Below, piece by piece: positions 18,408 through 28,598 of a stretch of 64,000 nucleotides of DNA. Source of the stretch: Halocynthiibacter namhaensis. Lineage in GTDB: Bacteria; Pseudomonadota; Alphaproteobacteria; Rhodobacterales; Rhodobacteraceae. The notes beneath the pieces were generated by a model that saw only the letters and a list, made by a program, of their open reading frames with translations, made no database searches and was not told the DNA's origin. The position numbers and the translations under genes are program-made. The DNA lies in assembly GCF_000812685.1 (NCBI RefSeq), contig NZ_JWIF01000074.1:241785-305784 (forward strand), read 5' to 3'. How positions within the stretch are numbered: the first letter of the stretch is position 1; each line of letters begins with the position of its first letter.

Positions 18408-18935
18408 TTACCGAATCCGAAAGGCGCGTTTGATATCTTCAAGCGCGTCTTTCTGGCTTTCGCTTAGGCCGTTACCTGCACCCGCGATGTCGCCAATGAC
18501 CTGCATGAGGGGCTCAAAGCTATCGGCCCCATTCAGTTTGAACAACTTCCGAGACGTCCGGGCGACGGCCTGGCTTGGCGTGCCACATTCATTCACCAAC
18601 CAGCGTCCCAGAATTGCCATTTCTGCGGCGTCTTTTTGGGGCAGGGCAAGGGCTTGGGCCAGCGCGGCTTCAAGCGCGTCACGCTGATCGGCTGTGGGCA
18701 GATCATCCAGTTCAAGGAACGCGACCGACAAGGCCCCCACCGCGACATCTGCATCTTCAATCGCCTCAACAGGATGGATGTTCGTTTTGCGTGTGAAGCC
18801 AAAGCGCCGGGCAGCGAGACGCACATCATTGGCCGCATTGGCCAAATCCCCAACCAGGCTGGATGCGTCACGGGCGCGGTTTATCCAAAAATATGCAACG
18901 GCTGCGGCGCTCAGAATCGCGAGAATAAAAGGCAT
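18408..18935 (-). CDS. Small membrane-anchored protein of unknown function
   Basis: A 175-residue protein with one N-terminal transmembrane helix (FILAILSAAAVAYFW) followed by a mostly helical soluble region rich in Ala, Leu, Asp and Glu. A segment around AAEMAILGRWLVNECG recalls TerB-like helical domains, but the match is too weak to name a family. The ATG is preceded by AGGACAG. It lies about 50 bases from the I78-like gene on the same strand, so the two may be co-transcribed. Confidence 0.7.
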   Translation of the reverse strand: MPFILAILSAAAVAYFWINRARDASSLVGDLANAANDVRLAARRFGFTRKTNIHPVEAIEDADVAVGALSVAFLELDDLPTADQRDALEAALAQALALPQKDAAEMAILGRWLVNECGTPSQAVARTSRKLFKLNGADSFEPLMQVIGDIAGAGNGLSESQKDALEDIKRAFRIR

Positions 18936-18983
18936 GGTCTGTCCTAAGTTAATTTCTGCAGTGGTTTGAATAATTACGGGTCT

Positions 18984-19286
18984 TTAATAACAAGAAATCC
19001 GGGCGATTATACCGCCTTTATCGACTTCAATGTTGGTGCGTTCCGGGCGTAGATCCAAGGTTACTGCGTCTCCTGGATGGATAACACGAAGCCAGACCGT
19101 GTCTGACAGCGCTTCCTGATCAAACGCGGCGAAGTTTTTGCCTACCATATGGGCCAATTTATCCGCAGAACAACTGTGGATGCGCGGGGTTGGATCTATA
19201 TGCGCGTCATCAACCTGCTGGCACCCGACGAGGGATAGACAGACGGCAATGGGACATGAAATCGCGGAAATGGGATTGAAACGCAT
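18984..19286 (-). CDS. I78-family peptidase-inhibitor-like lipoprotein
   Basis: A 100-residue protein with a signal peptide and a lipobox L-V-G-C at Cys22. The mature part carries the I78 pattern: VGKNFAAF, a W-L-R-V-I-H-PGDAVT run, a DLRPERTNIEVD stretch and a final I-A-R-I-S-C. The fungal prototype inhibits serine peptidases; bacterial members are presumed periplasmic inhibitors. AGAGGT upstream of the ATG supports the start. Confidence 0.82.
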   Translation of the reverse strand: MRFNPISAISCPIAVCLSLVGCQQVDDAHIDPTPRIHSCSADKLAHMVGKNFAAFDQEALSDTVWLRVIHPGDAVTLDLRPERTNIEVDKGGIIARISCY

Positions 19287-19357
19287 GGAATACCTCTTAA
19301 CATCACAGGCAGGATGTTTACCCCGCCTGTTTTACTGTGCAAATTATGCACTTTATA

Positions 19358-21901
19358 TCACGCGCCTAGAATACGCGTGACCATTTCGCCCAAGTTTCGG
19401 CTGAGATCAGCCGTCTCGTTGATACGTTTCAGTGCGGCCTGTGCCTTGGCTTGGCGGTCTGCATCATATCGCTTCCAGGTTTCAAACCCCGTTGACATGC
19501 GCGCGGTGATTTGGCCGTTGAATGGATCCAGCTTGATCAACCAATCCGCCAGCAAATCATATCCCGCACCATCTGCACGATGGAAGCCGGCGTGATGCAT
19601 CATCAAAGCGCCAAAGACAGCGCGGAAACGATTTGGGTTTTTCCAATTGAAATCAGCGTCATGGGTCAGGTTTACAGCAATCTCGACGCAGGTTTCTGGG
19701 CTGGCAAAGCTGACCTGTAGGCCAAACCATTTGTCCATCACCAAACGATCCTCTTTCCACTGCTCTCGGAAGGCCGCCAGCGCGGTTTCGCCTTTTTCCA
19801 CGGACAGAAGGCAAGCAAGGGCCGACAGCTGTTCGGTCATATTGCCCGCCGATGCATAGGCGTCATTGGCCGCGGCCCCGCCATCGATCTGGGACAGATA
19901 GGCCAAAGCGACACCATGTAAGGCGCGCTTTCCGGCGGGTTCGGCCTCGGGTGAATAGGGGCCGGGTGTTGCCATTTCAGACAACAGTCGCGGCCAGACA
20001 TCTTGAAGATGCTGGGCAATTGCCTGCTTCAACGTTTGATGCGCGCGCCAGATTTTATCCGGGTCAGGGGTGATGCCGCGTGCAGACAAAGCACTTGCCA
20101 CGTCATCTTGCCCGGGTAGGCCAAGCGCCAAGGCCCGGAAGGCCGGATCAAGACCGTTGTCGCGAGCGACCGCAAGCAGGCCATCCAGCAAGCCCTGATC
20201 CGCGGTGCCGCCTTGGGTCATGTTAATCAGGGTTTCACGCGCCAATGCACGTCCGGCGTCCCATTTGTTGAACGGGTCCGTGTCATGGGCCAGAAGAAAG
20301 GCCTGTTCTTTGGGCGACGTTTCACGTTCCAGCACCACGGGCGCTGAGAATTCCCGTAGGATAGATGGCACGGGCTTCGCGCTAAGCCCTTCAAAGGAAA
20401 AGCTTTGTGTGTCTTGCGTCATCTCAAGGATCTGCGTTGGTAGGATTTCATCCCCATTGGGGTTCAAAAGACCAACGGCGATCGGGATCACACGGGGTTT
20501 CTTGTCGTCCTGGCCCGGCGTTGGAGCAGTGGTTTGCGTGAATGTCAGCGTATAAGTGCCGTTTTCAAAACGATCCGCAACCTTCAGATGGGGCGTGCCC
20601 GCATCGGTGTACCAGCGCTTGAACTGCGCCAAATCCCGACCCGTGGCGTCCTCAAACACCTTCAGCCAGTCCTCAATCGTTGCCGCATCGCCATCATGGC
20701 GATCAAAGTAAAGATCCAGCGCTTGTTTATAATCCACATCCCCCACCAAGTGCTTAAGCATGTTGATCACCTCAGCGCCTTTTTCATAGACGGTAGAGGT
20801 GTAAAAGTTATTGATTTCAACAAAATGGTCCGGGCGCGGCGGGTGTGACAAAGGCCCAGCGTCTTCGCGGAATTGACGACCACGCAGGGTGAGCACATCG
20901 TTAATACGTTTCACCGCATGGCCACGCATGTCGCCTGTGAATTGCTGATCTCGGAAGACCGTCAAACCTTCTTTCAAACACAGCTGAAACCAATCACGAC
21001 AGGTGATGCGATTGCCCGTCCAATTGTGGAAGTATTCATGGGCAACAATGGCCTCAATGCGTTCAAAGTTCCCATCGGTTGAGGTCTCTGGGCTGGCCAA
21101 CACAACGGCCGAGTTAAAGATATTCAACCCTTTGTTTTCCATCGCCCCCATGTTGAAGTCATCAACCGCAACAATGTTAAAGATATCAAGGTCATACTCG
21201 CGCCCATAAACCTCTTCATCCCAGGTCATGGACTTCTTCAGCGCTTCCATCCCAAAGGCGCATTTTCCTTCATCCCCAGGGCGCACCCAGAGGTTCAATT
21301 CCACATCACGACCGGACATGGTTTTGAACTGGCCGGGATAGTTGCGCAGATCACCTGCAACAAGGGCGAACAGATAGGCGGGTTTGGGCCACGGGTCGTG
21401 CCATTCCGCCGAGGCCTCACCGCTGGTTGTCGGGTTCCCATTGGACAGAAGAACGGGCATATCCCCTTCAATTCTAACGGTAAAGACGCTCATGACATCG
21501 GGGCGGTCGGGGTAATAGGTAATGTGACGGAAGCCTTCGGCCTCGCATTGGGTGCAATACATGCCGCCGGACATATACAGCCCCTCAAGGGATGTGTTGC
21601 CCTCTGGGTCGATCTCGACCTCACATTCCCAGGTAAAAGCGACATCAGGCACCGCACAGCGCAGACCGCCCGCAACCAGATCCGGCGTCACATCAGCGCC
21701 ATCAATCTTTGCCCATTTCAAGTTAAGATCTTCCCCATGCAGGAAAAAATCACGTGATGGGCTGTCAGGGTTGGGCGTGAACTGGATACGAGACACCACA
21801 CGCGTGGCATTGGCTGCCAGCTTAAATGTCAGATGCACATCTTCCACGATAAAACCAAAAGCTGTGTAATCTGAAAGGTAAATGGTATCCTGAACGGTCA
21901 T
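19358..21901 (-). CDS. pepN: Aminopeptidase N (M1)
   Basis: An 847-residue zinc aminopeptidase of the gluzincin M1 family in the long PepN form, removing N-terminal residues from peptides in the cytoplasm. The exopeptidase motif GAMEN is at 252-256, the zinc site HEYFH at 288-292 and the third ligand Glu311 in CLKEG. The C-terminal helical domain is complete. The second ATG (21901) is chosen because GCAGGAG lies six bases before it; the first has none. It is divergent from malate synthase G. Confidence 0.95.
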   Translation of the reverse strand: MTVQDTIYLSDYTAFGFIVEDVHLTFKLAANATRVVSRIQFTPNPDSPSRDFFLHGEDLNLKWAKIDGADVTPDLVAGGLRCAVPDVAFTWECEVEIDPEGNTSLEGLYMSGGMYCTQCEAEGFRHITYYPDRPDVMSVFTVRIEGDMPVLLSNGNPTTSGEASAEWHDPWPKPAYLFALVAGDLRNYPGQFKTMSGRDVELNLWVRPGDEGKCAFGMEALKKSMTWDEEVYGREYDLDIFNIVAVDDFNMGAMENKGLNIFNSAVVLASPETSTDGNFERIEAIVAHEYFHNWTGNRITCRDWFQLCLKEGLTVFRDQQFTGDMRGHAVKRINDVLTLRGRQFREDAGPLSHPPRPDHFVEINNFYTSTVYEKGAEVINMLKHLVGDVDYKQALDLYFDRHDGDAATIEDWLKVFEDATGRDLAQFKRWYTDAGTPHLKVADRFENGTYTLTFTQTTAPTPGQDDKKPRVIPIAVGLLNPNGDEILPTQILEMTQDTQSFSFEGLSAKPVPSILREFSAPVVLERETSPKEQAFLLAHDTDPFNKWDAGRALARETLINMTQGGTADQGLLDGLLAVARDNGLDPAFRALALGLPGQDDVASALSARGITPDPDKIWRAHQTLKQAIAQHLQDVWPRLLSEMATPGPYSPEAEPAGKRALHGVALAYLSQIDGGAAANDAYASAGNMTEQLSALACLLSVEKGETALAAFREQWKEDRLVMDKWFGLQVSFASPETCVEIAVNLTHDADFNWKNPNRFRAVFGALMMHHAGFHRADGAGYDLLADWLIKLDPFNGQITARMSTGFETWKRYDADRQAKAQAALKRINETADLSRNLGEMVTRILGA

Positions 21902-22115
21902 TGGGTGCTCCTGCAAAGTTGGTGAATTTGTAGCGCATCCATAGGGCAGGGCAAGGGGTGATTGCGGTCAGTTATACGTTGCGGTCCTTGATGTCTTTTA
22001 CGGGACTGGGCGAAAATCCGGGGTATTGCCATGATTTTCAAGAAAGCGCTTCGTTGGGTATCTGGTAAAATGATCTGACCAATGGATTGTCTCGGAGCGG
22101 GAATTTTTGTATCCA

Positions 22116-22138
22116 TCAGGGGAATTGTGAAACCCTGA
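22116..22138 (+). promoter_or_regulatory. Leader hairpin just before the glcB ribosome-binding site
   Basis: TCAGGG (22116-22121) can pair with CCCTGA (22133-22138). The GAGG that serves as ribosome-binding sequence for glcB overlaps the right end, so folding could affect initiation. This is inferred from sequence only. Confidence 0.3.
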
Positions 22139-22149
22139 GGAAACCTCCC

Positions 22150-24276
22150 ATGTCTGCATATATCGAGAAATCCGACCTGAAGGTCGACAGCCAGGTTGTA
22201 GAATTTATCGAAACGCGCGCCTTGCCGGGCACGGGTGTTGCGGCGGATGCGTTTTGGGCCGGCTTGTCGGACCTTGTGAACGGCTTTGGCGACGAGAACC
22301 GCGCATTGCTTGCGAAACGCGCAGAGATCCAAGGGCAAATTGACGCTTGGTATAAGGAACAGGGCGACGCGGCGCTGGACCCCACAGCCCAAGAAGCTTT
22401 CCTGCGTGAGATCGGATATCTTGTGCCAGAAGGCGAAGATTTTGCGATTGAGACCGCAAACACCGACCCAGAAATCGCGAAAGTTGCGGGCGCACAGCTG
22501 GTGGTGCCGGTGATGAACGCGCGCTATGCGCTGAATGCAGCGAACGCCCGTTGGGGCAGCCTGTATGACGCGCTTTATGGCACGGATGCGCTGGGCGATC
22601 TGCCTGCGGGCAAGGGCTATGATGCAGAACGCGGTGCACGCGTGATTGCTTGGGGCAAAGCGTTTCTGGATGACGCGCTGCCGCTGGCAAATGGGTCTTG
22701 GGCGGATGTGAATAAGGTGACTGCTGGCACCACAATGAGCCCTGCGTTGAAGAATGCGGATGCCTATGTTGGATATCAGGGCGCGGCGGATGCACCAACT
22801 GCGATTGTTTTGAAAAACAACGGTTTGCACGTGATTTTGGACATTGACGCCAGTACAGCCGTGGGCGCGGCTGATCCCGCGGGCATTTCCGATATTCGCA
22901 TGGAAAGCGCGATGTCTGCGATCATGGATTGCGAAGATTCCGTGGCCGCCGTTGACGCCGAAGATAAGGTTCTGGCTTGGGGCAACTGGCTTGGCCTGAT
23001 GAAGGGCGACCTGTCTGAGGAGGTCCAGAAGGGTGGCAAAACCATCACCCGCGTGCTGAACCCAGATCTTGAAATGACCACGCCTGCGGGCGGCTCAGCA
23101 ACCCTTAAAGGGCGCGCCCTTTTACTGGTGCGCAACGTTGGCCACTTGATGACCAACCCGGCGGTTTTGGATGCGGAAGGCCGCGAAGCGGGCGAAGGGT
23201 TCTTGGATGCGATGATCACTGTTTTGGGGTCCATGCATGATCTGGCGCGTGACGGCGGAAATTCTCTTCATGGGTCTGCCTATGTGGTGAAACCAAAGAT
23301 GCACGGTCCCAGCGAGGTCGCCTTCACCGATCGCATCTTTAGCCATGTGGAAAAGACCCTGGGCCTTCCGCAAGATACTGTAAAAATTGGTATTATGGAC
23401 GAGGAACGTCGCACATCCGCCAATCTGAAAGAATGTATCCGCGCAGCGAAATCACGCGTTGCCTTCATCAACACGGGCTTCTTGGATCGCACCGGTGACG
23501 AAATTCACACCGCCATGGAAGCAGGTCCAATGATCCGCAAAGGTGACATGAAAGCCAGCCCTTGGATCGCCTCTTATGAAGATCGCAATGTTGATATCGG
23601 TTTGGCGTGTGGTCTGTCCGGTAAGGCGCAGATCGGCAAGGGCATGTGGGCGATGCCGGATCGCATGAAAGAGATGCTGGACGTGAAGATCGGCCACCCG
23701 AAATCTGGCGCGAACTGTGCCTGGGTGCCGTCCCCAACGGCCGCGACTTTGCACGCGACGCATTACCACAAGGTTGATGTTTTCGCGCTTCAGGCGGATC
23801 TGATTAAAGGCGGCGCGCGTGGCACTTTGGCTGATCTGCTGACAATTCCCGTGGCGCGAGGGCAGAACTGGTCGCCGGATGAGGTTCGCGAAGAAATCGA
23901 GAACAACGCCCAAGGGATTTTGGGTTATGTCGTGCGCTGGGTGGATGCCGGTGTGGGCTGTTCCAAAGTGCCTGATATCCACGATGTTGGCCTGATGGAA
24001 GACCGCGCAACCTGCCGGATTTCGTCCCAAGCCATGGCGAACTGGTTGCACCACGGTGTCATCACAAAAGATGAGGCCATGGCGGCAATGCGCAAGATGG
24101 CGGCGATTGTGGACACACAGAACGCGGATGATCCGACCTATAAAGCAATGGCACCGGGTTACGATACGGTCGCGTTCAAAGCGGCTTGTGATCTGGTGTT
24201 TAAGGGGCGCGTGCAGCCGTCTGGCTATACAGAACCGGTTTTGCATGCACGTCGTCTTGAAGCCAAGGAAGGATGA
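22150..24276 (+). CDS. glcB: Malate synthase G
   Basis: A 708-residue malate synthase of the G isoform, condensing glyoxylate with acetyl-CoA to malate in glyoxylate and glycolate metabolism. Family blocks include [14 protein letters not shown] residues around the catalytic site ([17 protein letters not shown]), the MHGPSEVAF segment, [13 protein letters not shown], and the conserved APSP-type run [16 protein letters not shown]. The ATG at 22150 is chosen because the family begins near [10 protein letters not shown]; an in-frame ATG at 22087 adds 21 non-conserved residues. The GlcG-like gene starts four bases after its stop, so the two form an operon. Confidence 0.96.
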   Translation: MSAYIEKSDLKVDSQVVEFIETRALPGTGVAADAFWAGLSDLVNGFGDENRALLAKRAEIQGQIDAWYKEQGDAALDPTAQEAFLREIGYLVPEGEDFAIETANTDPEIAKVAGAQLVVPVMNARYALNAANARWGSLYDALYGTDALGDLPAGKGYDAERGARVIAWGKAFLDDALPLANGSWADVNKVTAGTTMSPALKNADAYVGYQGAADAPTAIVLKNNGLHVILDIDASTAVGAADPAGISDIRMESAMSAIMDCEDSVAAVDAEDKVLAWGNWLGLMKGDLSEEVQKGGKTITRVLNPDLEMTTPAGGSATLKGRALLLVRNVGHLMTNPAVLDAEGREAGEGFLDAMITVLGSMHDLARDGGNSLHGSAYVVKPKMHGPSEVAFTDRIFSHVEKTLGLPQDTVKIGIMDEERRTSANLKECIRAAKSRVAFINTGFLDRTGDEIHTAMEAGPMIRKGDMKASPWIASYEDRNVDIGLACGLSGKAQIGKGMWAMPDRMKEMLDVKIGHPKSGANCAWVPSPTAATLHATHYHKVDVFALQADLIKGGARGTLADLLTIPVARGQNWSPDEVREEIENNAQGILGYVVRWVDAGVGCSKVPDIHDVGLMEDRATCRISSQAMANWLHHGVITKDEAMAAMRKMAAIVDTQNADDPTYKAMAPGYDTVAFKAACDLVFKGRVQPSGYTEPVLHARRLEAKEG

Positions 24277-24279
24277 AAA

Positions 24280-24708
24280 ATGTCTGAAATTTCAATGGAT
24301 CAAGCGCAGGTCATGATGAAGGTCGCGCTGGAAAAAGGCCGCGAGATGGGGCTAAAGCCGCTGTCTGTGGTCGTGCTGGATGCGGGTGGTCATGTGAAAA
24401 CGTTTCTGCGCGAAGATGGTGCTGCTCCGGGCCGATTCCCCATTGCCCACGGCAAAGCCTACGGCGCTGTCATGTTGGGCATGGCGGGCACCGCACAGAT
24501 GGCGCGCGCAGAACAGCAGGCCTATTTCATGGCGGCAGTGAACGGTGTGTACGGCGGACAAGTTGTGCCCGTGCCAGGTGGCGTTTTGGTGCGTGACGGC
24601 GCGGGCAAAGTGGTCGGCGCAGTTGGCTTGACGGGTGATACGTCTGACAATGACGCGATTGCTGCCAAGGCTGGCGTCGAAGCTGCTGGGTTGATCGCCG
24701 AGATCTGA
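24280..24708 (+). CDS. glcG: GlcG/HbpS-like heme-binding family protein
   Basis: A 142-residue DUF336-type protein: VVVLDAGGHVKTF, then REDGAAPGRFPIAHGKAYGA, PVPGGVLVRD and a final GDTSDNDAIAAKAG block. GlcG proteins are encoded with glycolate-oxidation genes and their role is unresolved; relatives bind heme or small cofactors. It follows glcB with three bases between and is closed by a strong terminator, so the pair is a unit. Confidence 0.9.
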   Translation: MSEISMDQAQVMMKVALEKGREMGLKPLSVVVLDAGGHVKTFLREDGAAPGRFPIAHGKAYGAVMLGMAGTAQMARAEQQAYFMAAVNGVYGGQVVPVPGGVLVRDGAGKVVGAVGLTGDTSDNDAIAAKAGVEAAGLIAEI

Positions 24709-24745
24709 TTTCACGCCTAAGTGAATATCCGTAATGAATATGTAC

Positions 24746-24784
24746 AAAGCGCACAGGCTCCCTCATGAACCTGTGCGCTTTTGC
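24746..24784 (+). terminator. Intrinsic terminator of glcB-glcG
   Basis: AAAGCGCACAGG pairs with CCTGTGCGCTTTT across a 12-base loop, giving a 12-bp stem that runs straight into a T tract. Confidence 0.9.
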
Positions 24785-24858
24785 GTTGTGAAAAGGCTCG
24801 ACCAATAGGGATACCGGCGTTAGATTGCTTGGCAATTCAATTGATGCAGGAGAGAGCC

Positions 24859-25617
24859 GTGCGCCCGGTTATAGGTATTATTTCAAACTCTTACGAGATG
24901 AACGATCAATATCCGGTGTTTGCTGCCGGCACCATGAACACCGAAGCCGTCGCCCATGTGTGTCGCTGTATGCCGATGATCATCCCCGCGACGCCGAAAT
25001 ATGGCACGGTCGAAGAACTCATGGCGCTTTGTGATGGGTTTATTTTGACCGGCGCGCAGCCCAATGTGCACCCCTCGGAATATGGCCATGAAGAAACCGA
25101 AGCCCATGGCAGTTTTGATCGCGATCGCGATGCGCTGGCCTTGCCATTGGTGCGCGCCTGCGTTGAGGCGGGCCAACCCGTGATGGGCATTTGCCGTGGC
25201 TTCCAAGAAGTTAACGTCGCCATGGGCGGCACGCTGCACCCTGAAATTCGCGAACTTGACGGGCGCAACAATCACCGCATGCCGCCCGATGGCACATTGG
25301 CTGAAAAGTTCGAACTACGTCACGATGTAGAAGTATCCGAGGACGGCCCCTTCCACAAAATCTTCGGCGCAAAACGCGTCTTCACCAACACACTGCACGG
25401 CCAAGGCATCTGCCAACCCGGCCCGCGCGTGGTGATTGATGGCCGCGCGGACGACGGAACCCCAGAAGCGATCTACATCAAAGATGCCCCCGGATTTACC
25501 TGTTCGGTTCAATGGCATCCAGAATGGAACACCGCCAACGACCCCGTCTCACGCCCCTTGTTTGAGGCCTTCGGCGACGCTGTTCGCGCTTTCAAATCTG
25601 CCCGCACAGATCGTTGA
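24859..25617 (+). CDS. Gamma-glutamyl-gamma-aminobutyrate hydrolase-like class I amidotransferase
   Basis: A 252-residue peptidase C26 family protein, like PuuD, which hydrolyses gamma-glutamyl amides. The nucleophile Cys112 lies in PVMGICRGFQE and the His220/Glu222 pair in QWHPEW, so the triad is intact. A DGFILTGAQPNVHP segment is family-typical. GTG at 24859 is taken as the start because AGGAGAG lies just before it and the usual PVIGI opening then starts at residue 3. It follows the glcG terminator and converges with iorB. No polyamine gene adjoins, so the substrate is open. Confidence 0.88.
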   Translation: MRPVIGIISNSYEMNDQYPVFAAGTMNTEAVAHVCRCMPMIIPATPKYGTVEELMALCDGFILTGAQPNVHPSEYGHEETEAHGSFDRDRDALALPLVRACVEAGQPVMGICRGFQEVNVAMGGTLHPEIRELDGRNNHRMPPDGTLAEKFELRHDVEVSEDGPFHKIFGAKRVFTNTLHGQGICQPGPRVVIDGRADDGTPEAIYIKDAPGFTCSVQWHPEWNTANDPVSRPLFEAFGDAVRAFKSARTDR

Positions 25618-25643
25618 TCGCCAAACCAGGGCGATTATTTCAC

Positions 25644-25694
25644 CTTCTGCAAATACTCCGGGGGTGTCAGCGCAGCTGACGGGGGCTGGCCCCC
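25644..25694 (-). repeat. Structured intergenic repeat, copy A
   Basis: Read on the minus strand: GGGGGCCAGCCCCC hairpin, a second hairpin GTCAGC-TGC-GCTGAC, then CCCCCGGAGTATTTGC and a purine-rich tail ending GTGAAA-like. It lies between the converging C26 amidotransferase and iorB genes. Three further copies are at 29253, 29314 and 53374. Confidence 0.7.
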
Positions 25695-25705
25695 ATGGGG
25701 CGCGT

Positions 25706-25763
25706 AAGCGTGGGGGGAAATGATGTGGCACGCGAAGCGTGGGGGGGAATGATTTGGCACGCG
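25706..25763. repeat. 29-bp tandem direct repeat
   Basis: Two adjacent 29-bp units (25706-25734, 25735-25763), each starting AAGCGTGGGGGG and ending GGCACGCG, differ at only a few bases. A third unit begins and breaks off after AAGCGTG. It lies beside repeat copy A in the same convergent gap. Confidence 0.75.
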
Positions 25764-25805
25764 AAGCGTGCCGGGCCCAACAGGTGACATTCGTCAGAAT
25801 GAGAA

Positions 25806-25834
25806 CTTGGCGGGAGAAATCCCTTCCCGCCAAG
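25806..25834 (-). terminator. Intrinsic terminator of iorA-iorB
   Basis: CTTGGCGGGA pairs with TCCCGCCAAG in a 10-bp stem with a nine-base loop, starting eight bases after the iorB stop. On the minus strand the stem is followed by TTCTC, so the T tract is short. Confidence 0.65.
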
Positions 25835-25841
25835 AGCTACC

Positions 25842-28082
25842 TTAGTATTTGAAATCAAACGTCTTGTTCAAAGGCAATTCGCGTGCGCGGGTGCCGGTGA
25901 GGTCAAACAAAGCATTCGCCAGTGCAGGTGCGATCGGTGGTGTTCCGGGTTCACCCGCACCGCCAAGGTGTTCCTGCGCTTCCAAAATCGCGACTTCCAC
26001 TTCGGGCATTGTGTGCATGCGGGTCGCGTCAAAATCGGGGAAGTTATATTGTTCGACTTCGCCATTTGAAAAGGTGATTTCTTCATAGATCGCAGCCGAC
26101 AGACCATAAACCATGCCACCAAACATCTGTGCTTCGATGATGGACGGATCAAGGGCCGTGCCCATATCACAAGCGATCCAGACCTTATTCACATGAATGC
26201 CGCTGTCTTGTTGCACCACTTCCACCACCTGGGCCACGGGCGTGCCAAAGCTATAGGCAAATGCCACACCGCGCCCGACACCTTCTGGTGTTGAACCGGT
26301 CCAGGCGGACATTTCGCGCACTTTCTCAAGGCAAGCCGCCCCTTCGGGGAATTCCTCACGCATATGTTGCAGGCGGAACTCAAGCGGGTCCACACCGGCG
26401 GCATGGGCCATTTCATCCATGAAACTGTCCTGGAAAAACGCATTGAAAGACGCCGCCACAGACCGCCAGGCCCCAACAGGCACATCAACATCCGCGTGAT
26501 AGCCGCGCACGCGGTGGTTCTCAATCGCGTAGGGTGCGTTAAAGATCGCATCCACATGGCCTTTGTCCGGGCCACCGACCTCAAAATCCATCCAACGTTT
26601 CATGACTTGAACTGTGGTGGATTGGGCTGAAACTTGACCATCCAAAAGCACCGCACGCCCATCCTTCACCGCACCTTTCATCCGTGCAAGCGCACCAGGG
26701 CGGTAGAAATCATGGCGCATGTCTTCTTCGCGCGACCAGGTCAACATCACAGGCGTGCCCTGCATCTGCACCGCGAGGCGTGCGACATAGCTGGTGTAGT
26801 CGAAATCACCGCGACGGCCAAAACCTCCGCCCAGATAAGGCGTGTGCAAAGTGACCTGTTCTTCCGTCAAGCCGGCCTCAGCGGCGGCATGTTGACGGTG
26901 TAACATCGGTCCCTGATTGCCCGACCAGATCTCCATTGCGTCTCCGGTATAAAGCGCAGTTGCATTCAGGGGTTCCATGGCCGCATGGGCGAGATAGGGG
27001 GCTTTGTATTGCGCCTCAACTGCAAGGCTGCCTGTAGGCGCGCCCGCCTCAGCGTCACCGTCATCTCGCATGGTTGAGTTCGCTTCAAGGTCGAACCCTT
27101 GTTCGATGCGGGCAAAGATTTGGTCGGTTTCGTTTGGATAGAGCGCAGCACCCCAGGTGACCTCCACGGCTTCAAGGGCCTGCATCGCAAGCCATGTGTT
27201 ATTGGCGACAACGGCGATGGCGTCCCCAAGATCATAGACCCCTTCGACGCCGGGCATGGTTTCAGCAGCACTGGCATCAAATTTGGTCATACCTGTGCGT
27301 TTGGGGTTGGCCCGTAGGGCTGCGAATTTCAGCCCTTCAGGGCGCACATCCATGCCATATTGCGCTGTGCCTGTGACCTTACCGGCCATATCCACGCGGG
27401 GCATGCTTTTGCCGATGTATTTCCACTCGGATGCGGGGCGCAATTCAGGTTCGCTCAAATCCATTTGACCGGCTTCAGCCGCAAGTTCTGTATAGGCAAG
27501 CGTTGTGCCGTCAGCTGCGATGACTTGGCCGTTCTCTGTCTTTAGCTGTGATTTCGCCACGCCCAGACGGGCGGCTGCCGCATCTTTTAAGGCCTCACGC
27601 GCCGAGGCCCCGGCCAAGCGCATTTGCGTAAACCCATCCTTCATGGCGGATGAGCCACCGGTCACCTGCATGTTCAAAACTTTGCCCAACACGCCAAGGG
27701 TTTCCCCCAATGCGTGGGCGAAACCGCCGCGATCATAACCGTTTCCGGGAACCAACTCACCAAGCAGGGCGCTGTTGTAATAAGCTTGGGCGGGTTGCCC
27801 TTGCAGGACGCGTACGTCCTCAAGGCGTACATCAAGCTCTTCGGCGATCAAAGCGGCCAATGTGGTGCGTGATCCTTGGCCCATTTCCACATGTTTCGCG
27901 ATCAAGGTGATACCGTTTTGGTCGATCAGCACAAAGGGATTGAAGGCCGCGCCACCTTCAGGTGTTTTCAAGGGGTTCTCAGCGGGGCGGTTGACATACC
28001 AAGCGCCAAAAGCGGCCCCACCGACAATGGCGGCGGACCCAATCAGGAAGGTGCGGCGGGCGATTTTACGAATATTGGCCAT
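25842..28082 (-). CDS. Molybdopterin-binding oxidoreductase large subunit, IorB type
   Basis: A 746-residue xanthine-dehydrogenase-family catalytic subunit of the isoquinoline 1-oxidoreductase beta type, carrying the molybdenum cytosine dinucleotide cofactor. An N-terminal twin-arginine signal (ARRTFLIG with Arg9-Arg10, then a hydrophobic stretch) sends the folded complex to the periplasm. The GGGFGRRGDFDY segment and the C-terminal GGAGEPGTPPIAPALANA block match the family, including the GEPG-like active-site Glu region. It is translationally linked to the 2Fe-2S subunit with three bases between. Substrate is unknown; relatives hydroxylate N-heteroaromatics or oxidise aldehydes. No cytochrome subunit is adjacent. 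Confidence 0.9.
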   Translation of the reverse strand: MANIRKIARRTFLIGSAAIVGGAAFGAWYVNRPAENPLKTPEGGAAFNPFVLIDQNGITLIAKHVEMGQGSRTTLAALIAEELDVRLEDVRVLQGQPAQAYYNSALLGELVPGNGYDRGGFAHALGETLGVLGKVLNMQVTGGSSAMKDGFTQMRLAGASAREALKDAAAARLGVAKSQLKTENGQVIAADGTTLAYTELAAEAGQMDLSEPELRPASEWKYIGKSMPRVDMAGKVTGTAQYGMDVRPEGLKFAALRANPKRTGMTKFDASAAETMPGVEGVYDLGDAIAVVANNTWLAMQALEAVEVTWGAALYPNETDQIFARIEQGFDLEANSTMRDDGDAEAGAPTGSLAVEAQYKAPYLAHAAMEPLNATALYTGDAMEIWSGNQGPMLHRQHAAAEAGLTEEQVTLHTPYLGGGFGRRGDFDYTSYVARLAVQMQGTPVMLTWSREEDMRHDFYRPGALARMKGAVKDGRAVLLDGQVSAQSTTVQVMKRWMDFEVGGPDKGHVDAIFNAPYAIENHRVRGYHADVDVPVGAWRSVAASFNAFFQDSFMDEMAHAAGVDPLEFRLQHMREEFPEGAACLEKVREMSAWTGSTPEGVGRGVAFAYSFGTPVAQVVEVVQQDSGIHVNKVWIACDMGTALDPSIIEAQMFGGMVYGLSAAIYEEITFSNGEVEQYNFPDFDATRMHTMPEVEVAILEAQEHLGGAGEPGTPPIAPALANALFDLTGTRARELPLNKTFDFKY

Positions 28083-28085
28083 GGG

Positions 28086-28547
28086 TTAGCCTCCGATCTT
28101 GCTGGCGGCGTCATGGATGGCGGCGCGAATACGGGGGTAGGTGCCACAGCGGCAAAGGTTGCCCTGCATGGCGTCATCAATATCTTGATCCGTCGGGGTA
28201 GGGTTTTGTGCCAAAAGGCTTGCGGCTTGCATGATCTGACCCGATTGACACCAACCACATTGCGCGACTTGATGGTCTAGCCATGACTGTTGGATCACGG
28301 CCATATTGTCTGGTGTGCCTAGGCCTTCAATCGTGGTGACGTCGCCCCAAACATCGCCAAGCGCGACCTGGCAAGACCGTTGCGCTTCGCCATCAATATG
28401 CACAGTGCAGGCGCCGCAGGCGGAAACCCCACAGCCAAACTTTGTGCCGGTCATGCCGAATTCATCGCGCAGAACCCACAATAGGGGCACATCTTCGGGC
28501 AGGTCGGTGTTTAGCTGTTTGCCGTTTACAGTCAGTCGGGTGGCCAT
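28086..28547 (-). CDS. (2Fe-2S) small subunit of the molybdenum oxidoreductase, IorA type
   Basis: A 153-residue electron-transfer subunit with two iron-sulfur clusters. The plant-ferredoxin-type site uses Cys39, Cys44, Cys47 and Cys59 ([12 protein letters not shown]). The second, helical site uses Cys97, Cys100, Cys132 and Cys134 ([18 protein letters not shown]). The ATG at 28547 is chosen because GGAGGA precedes it closely; an ATG 30 bases further upstream has no such site. First gene of the unit, facing the TetR gene. It lacks its own Tat signal and is expected to travel with IorB. Confidence 0.93.
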   Translation of the reverse strand: MATRLTVNGKQLNTDLPEDVPLLWVLRDEFGMTGTKFGCGVSACGACTVHIDGEAQRSCQVALGDVWGDVTTIEGLGTPDNMAVIQQSWLDHQVAQCGWCQSGQIMQAASLLAQNPTPTDQDIDDAMQGNLCRCGTYPRIRAAIHDAASKIGG

Positions 28548-28598
28548 GGCTTCCTCCGGGGTTTTGATTTCTGACAATATTGCCTTTAAGTGTCAAGA

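Noticed and set aside
21898..22830. Open frame antisense to the start of glcB
   Set aside because: Translation rich in Arg, His and Cys with no motif, and it crosses the divergent promoter region.
25706..25780. CRISPR-like direct repeats
   Set aside because: Units are immediately adjacent with no spacers, and only two complete copies occur.
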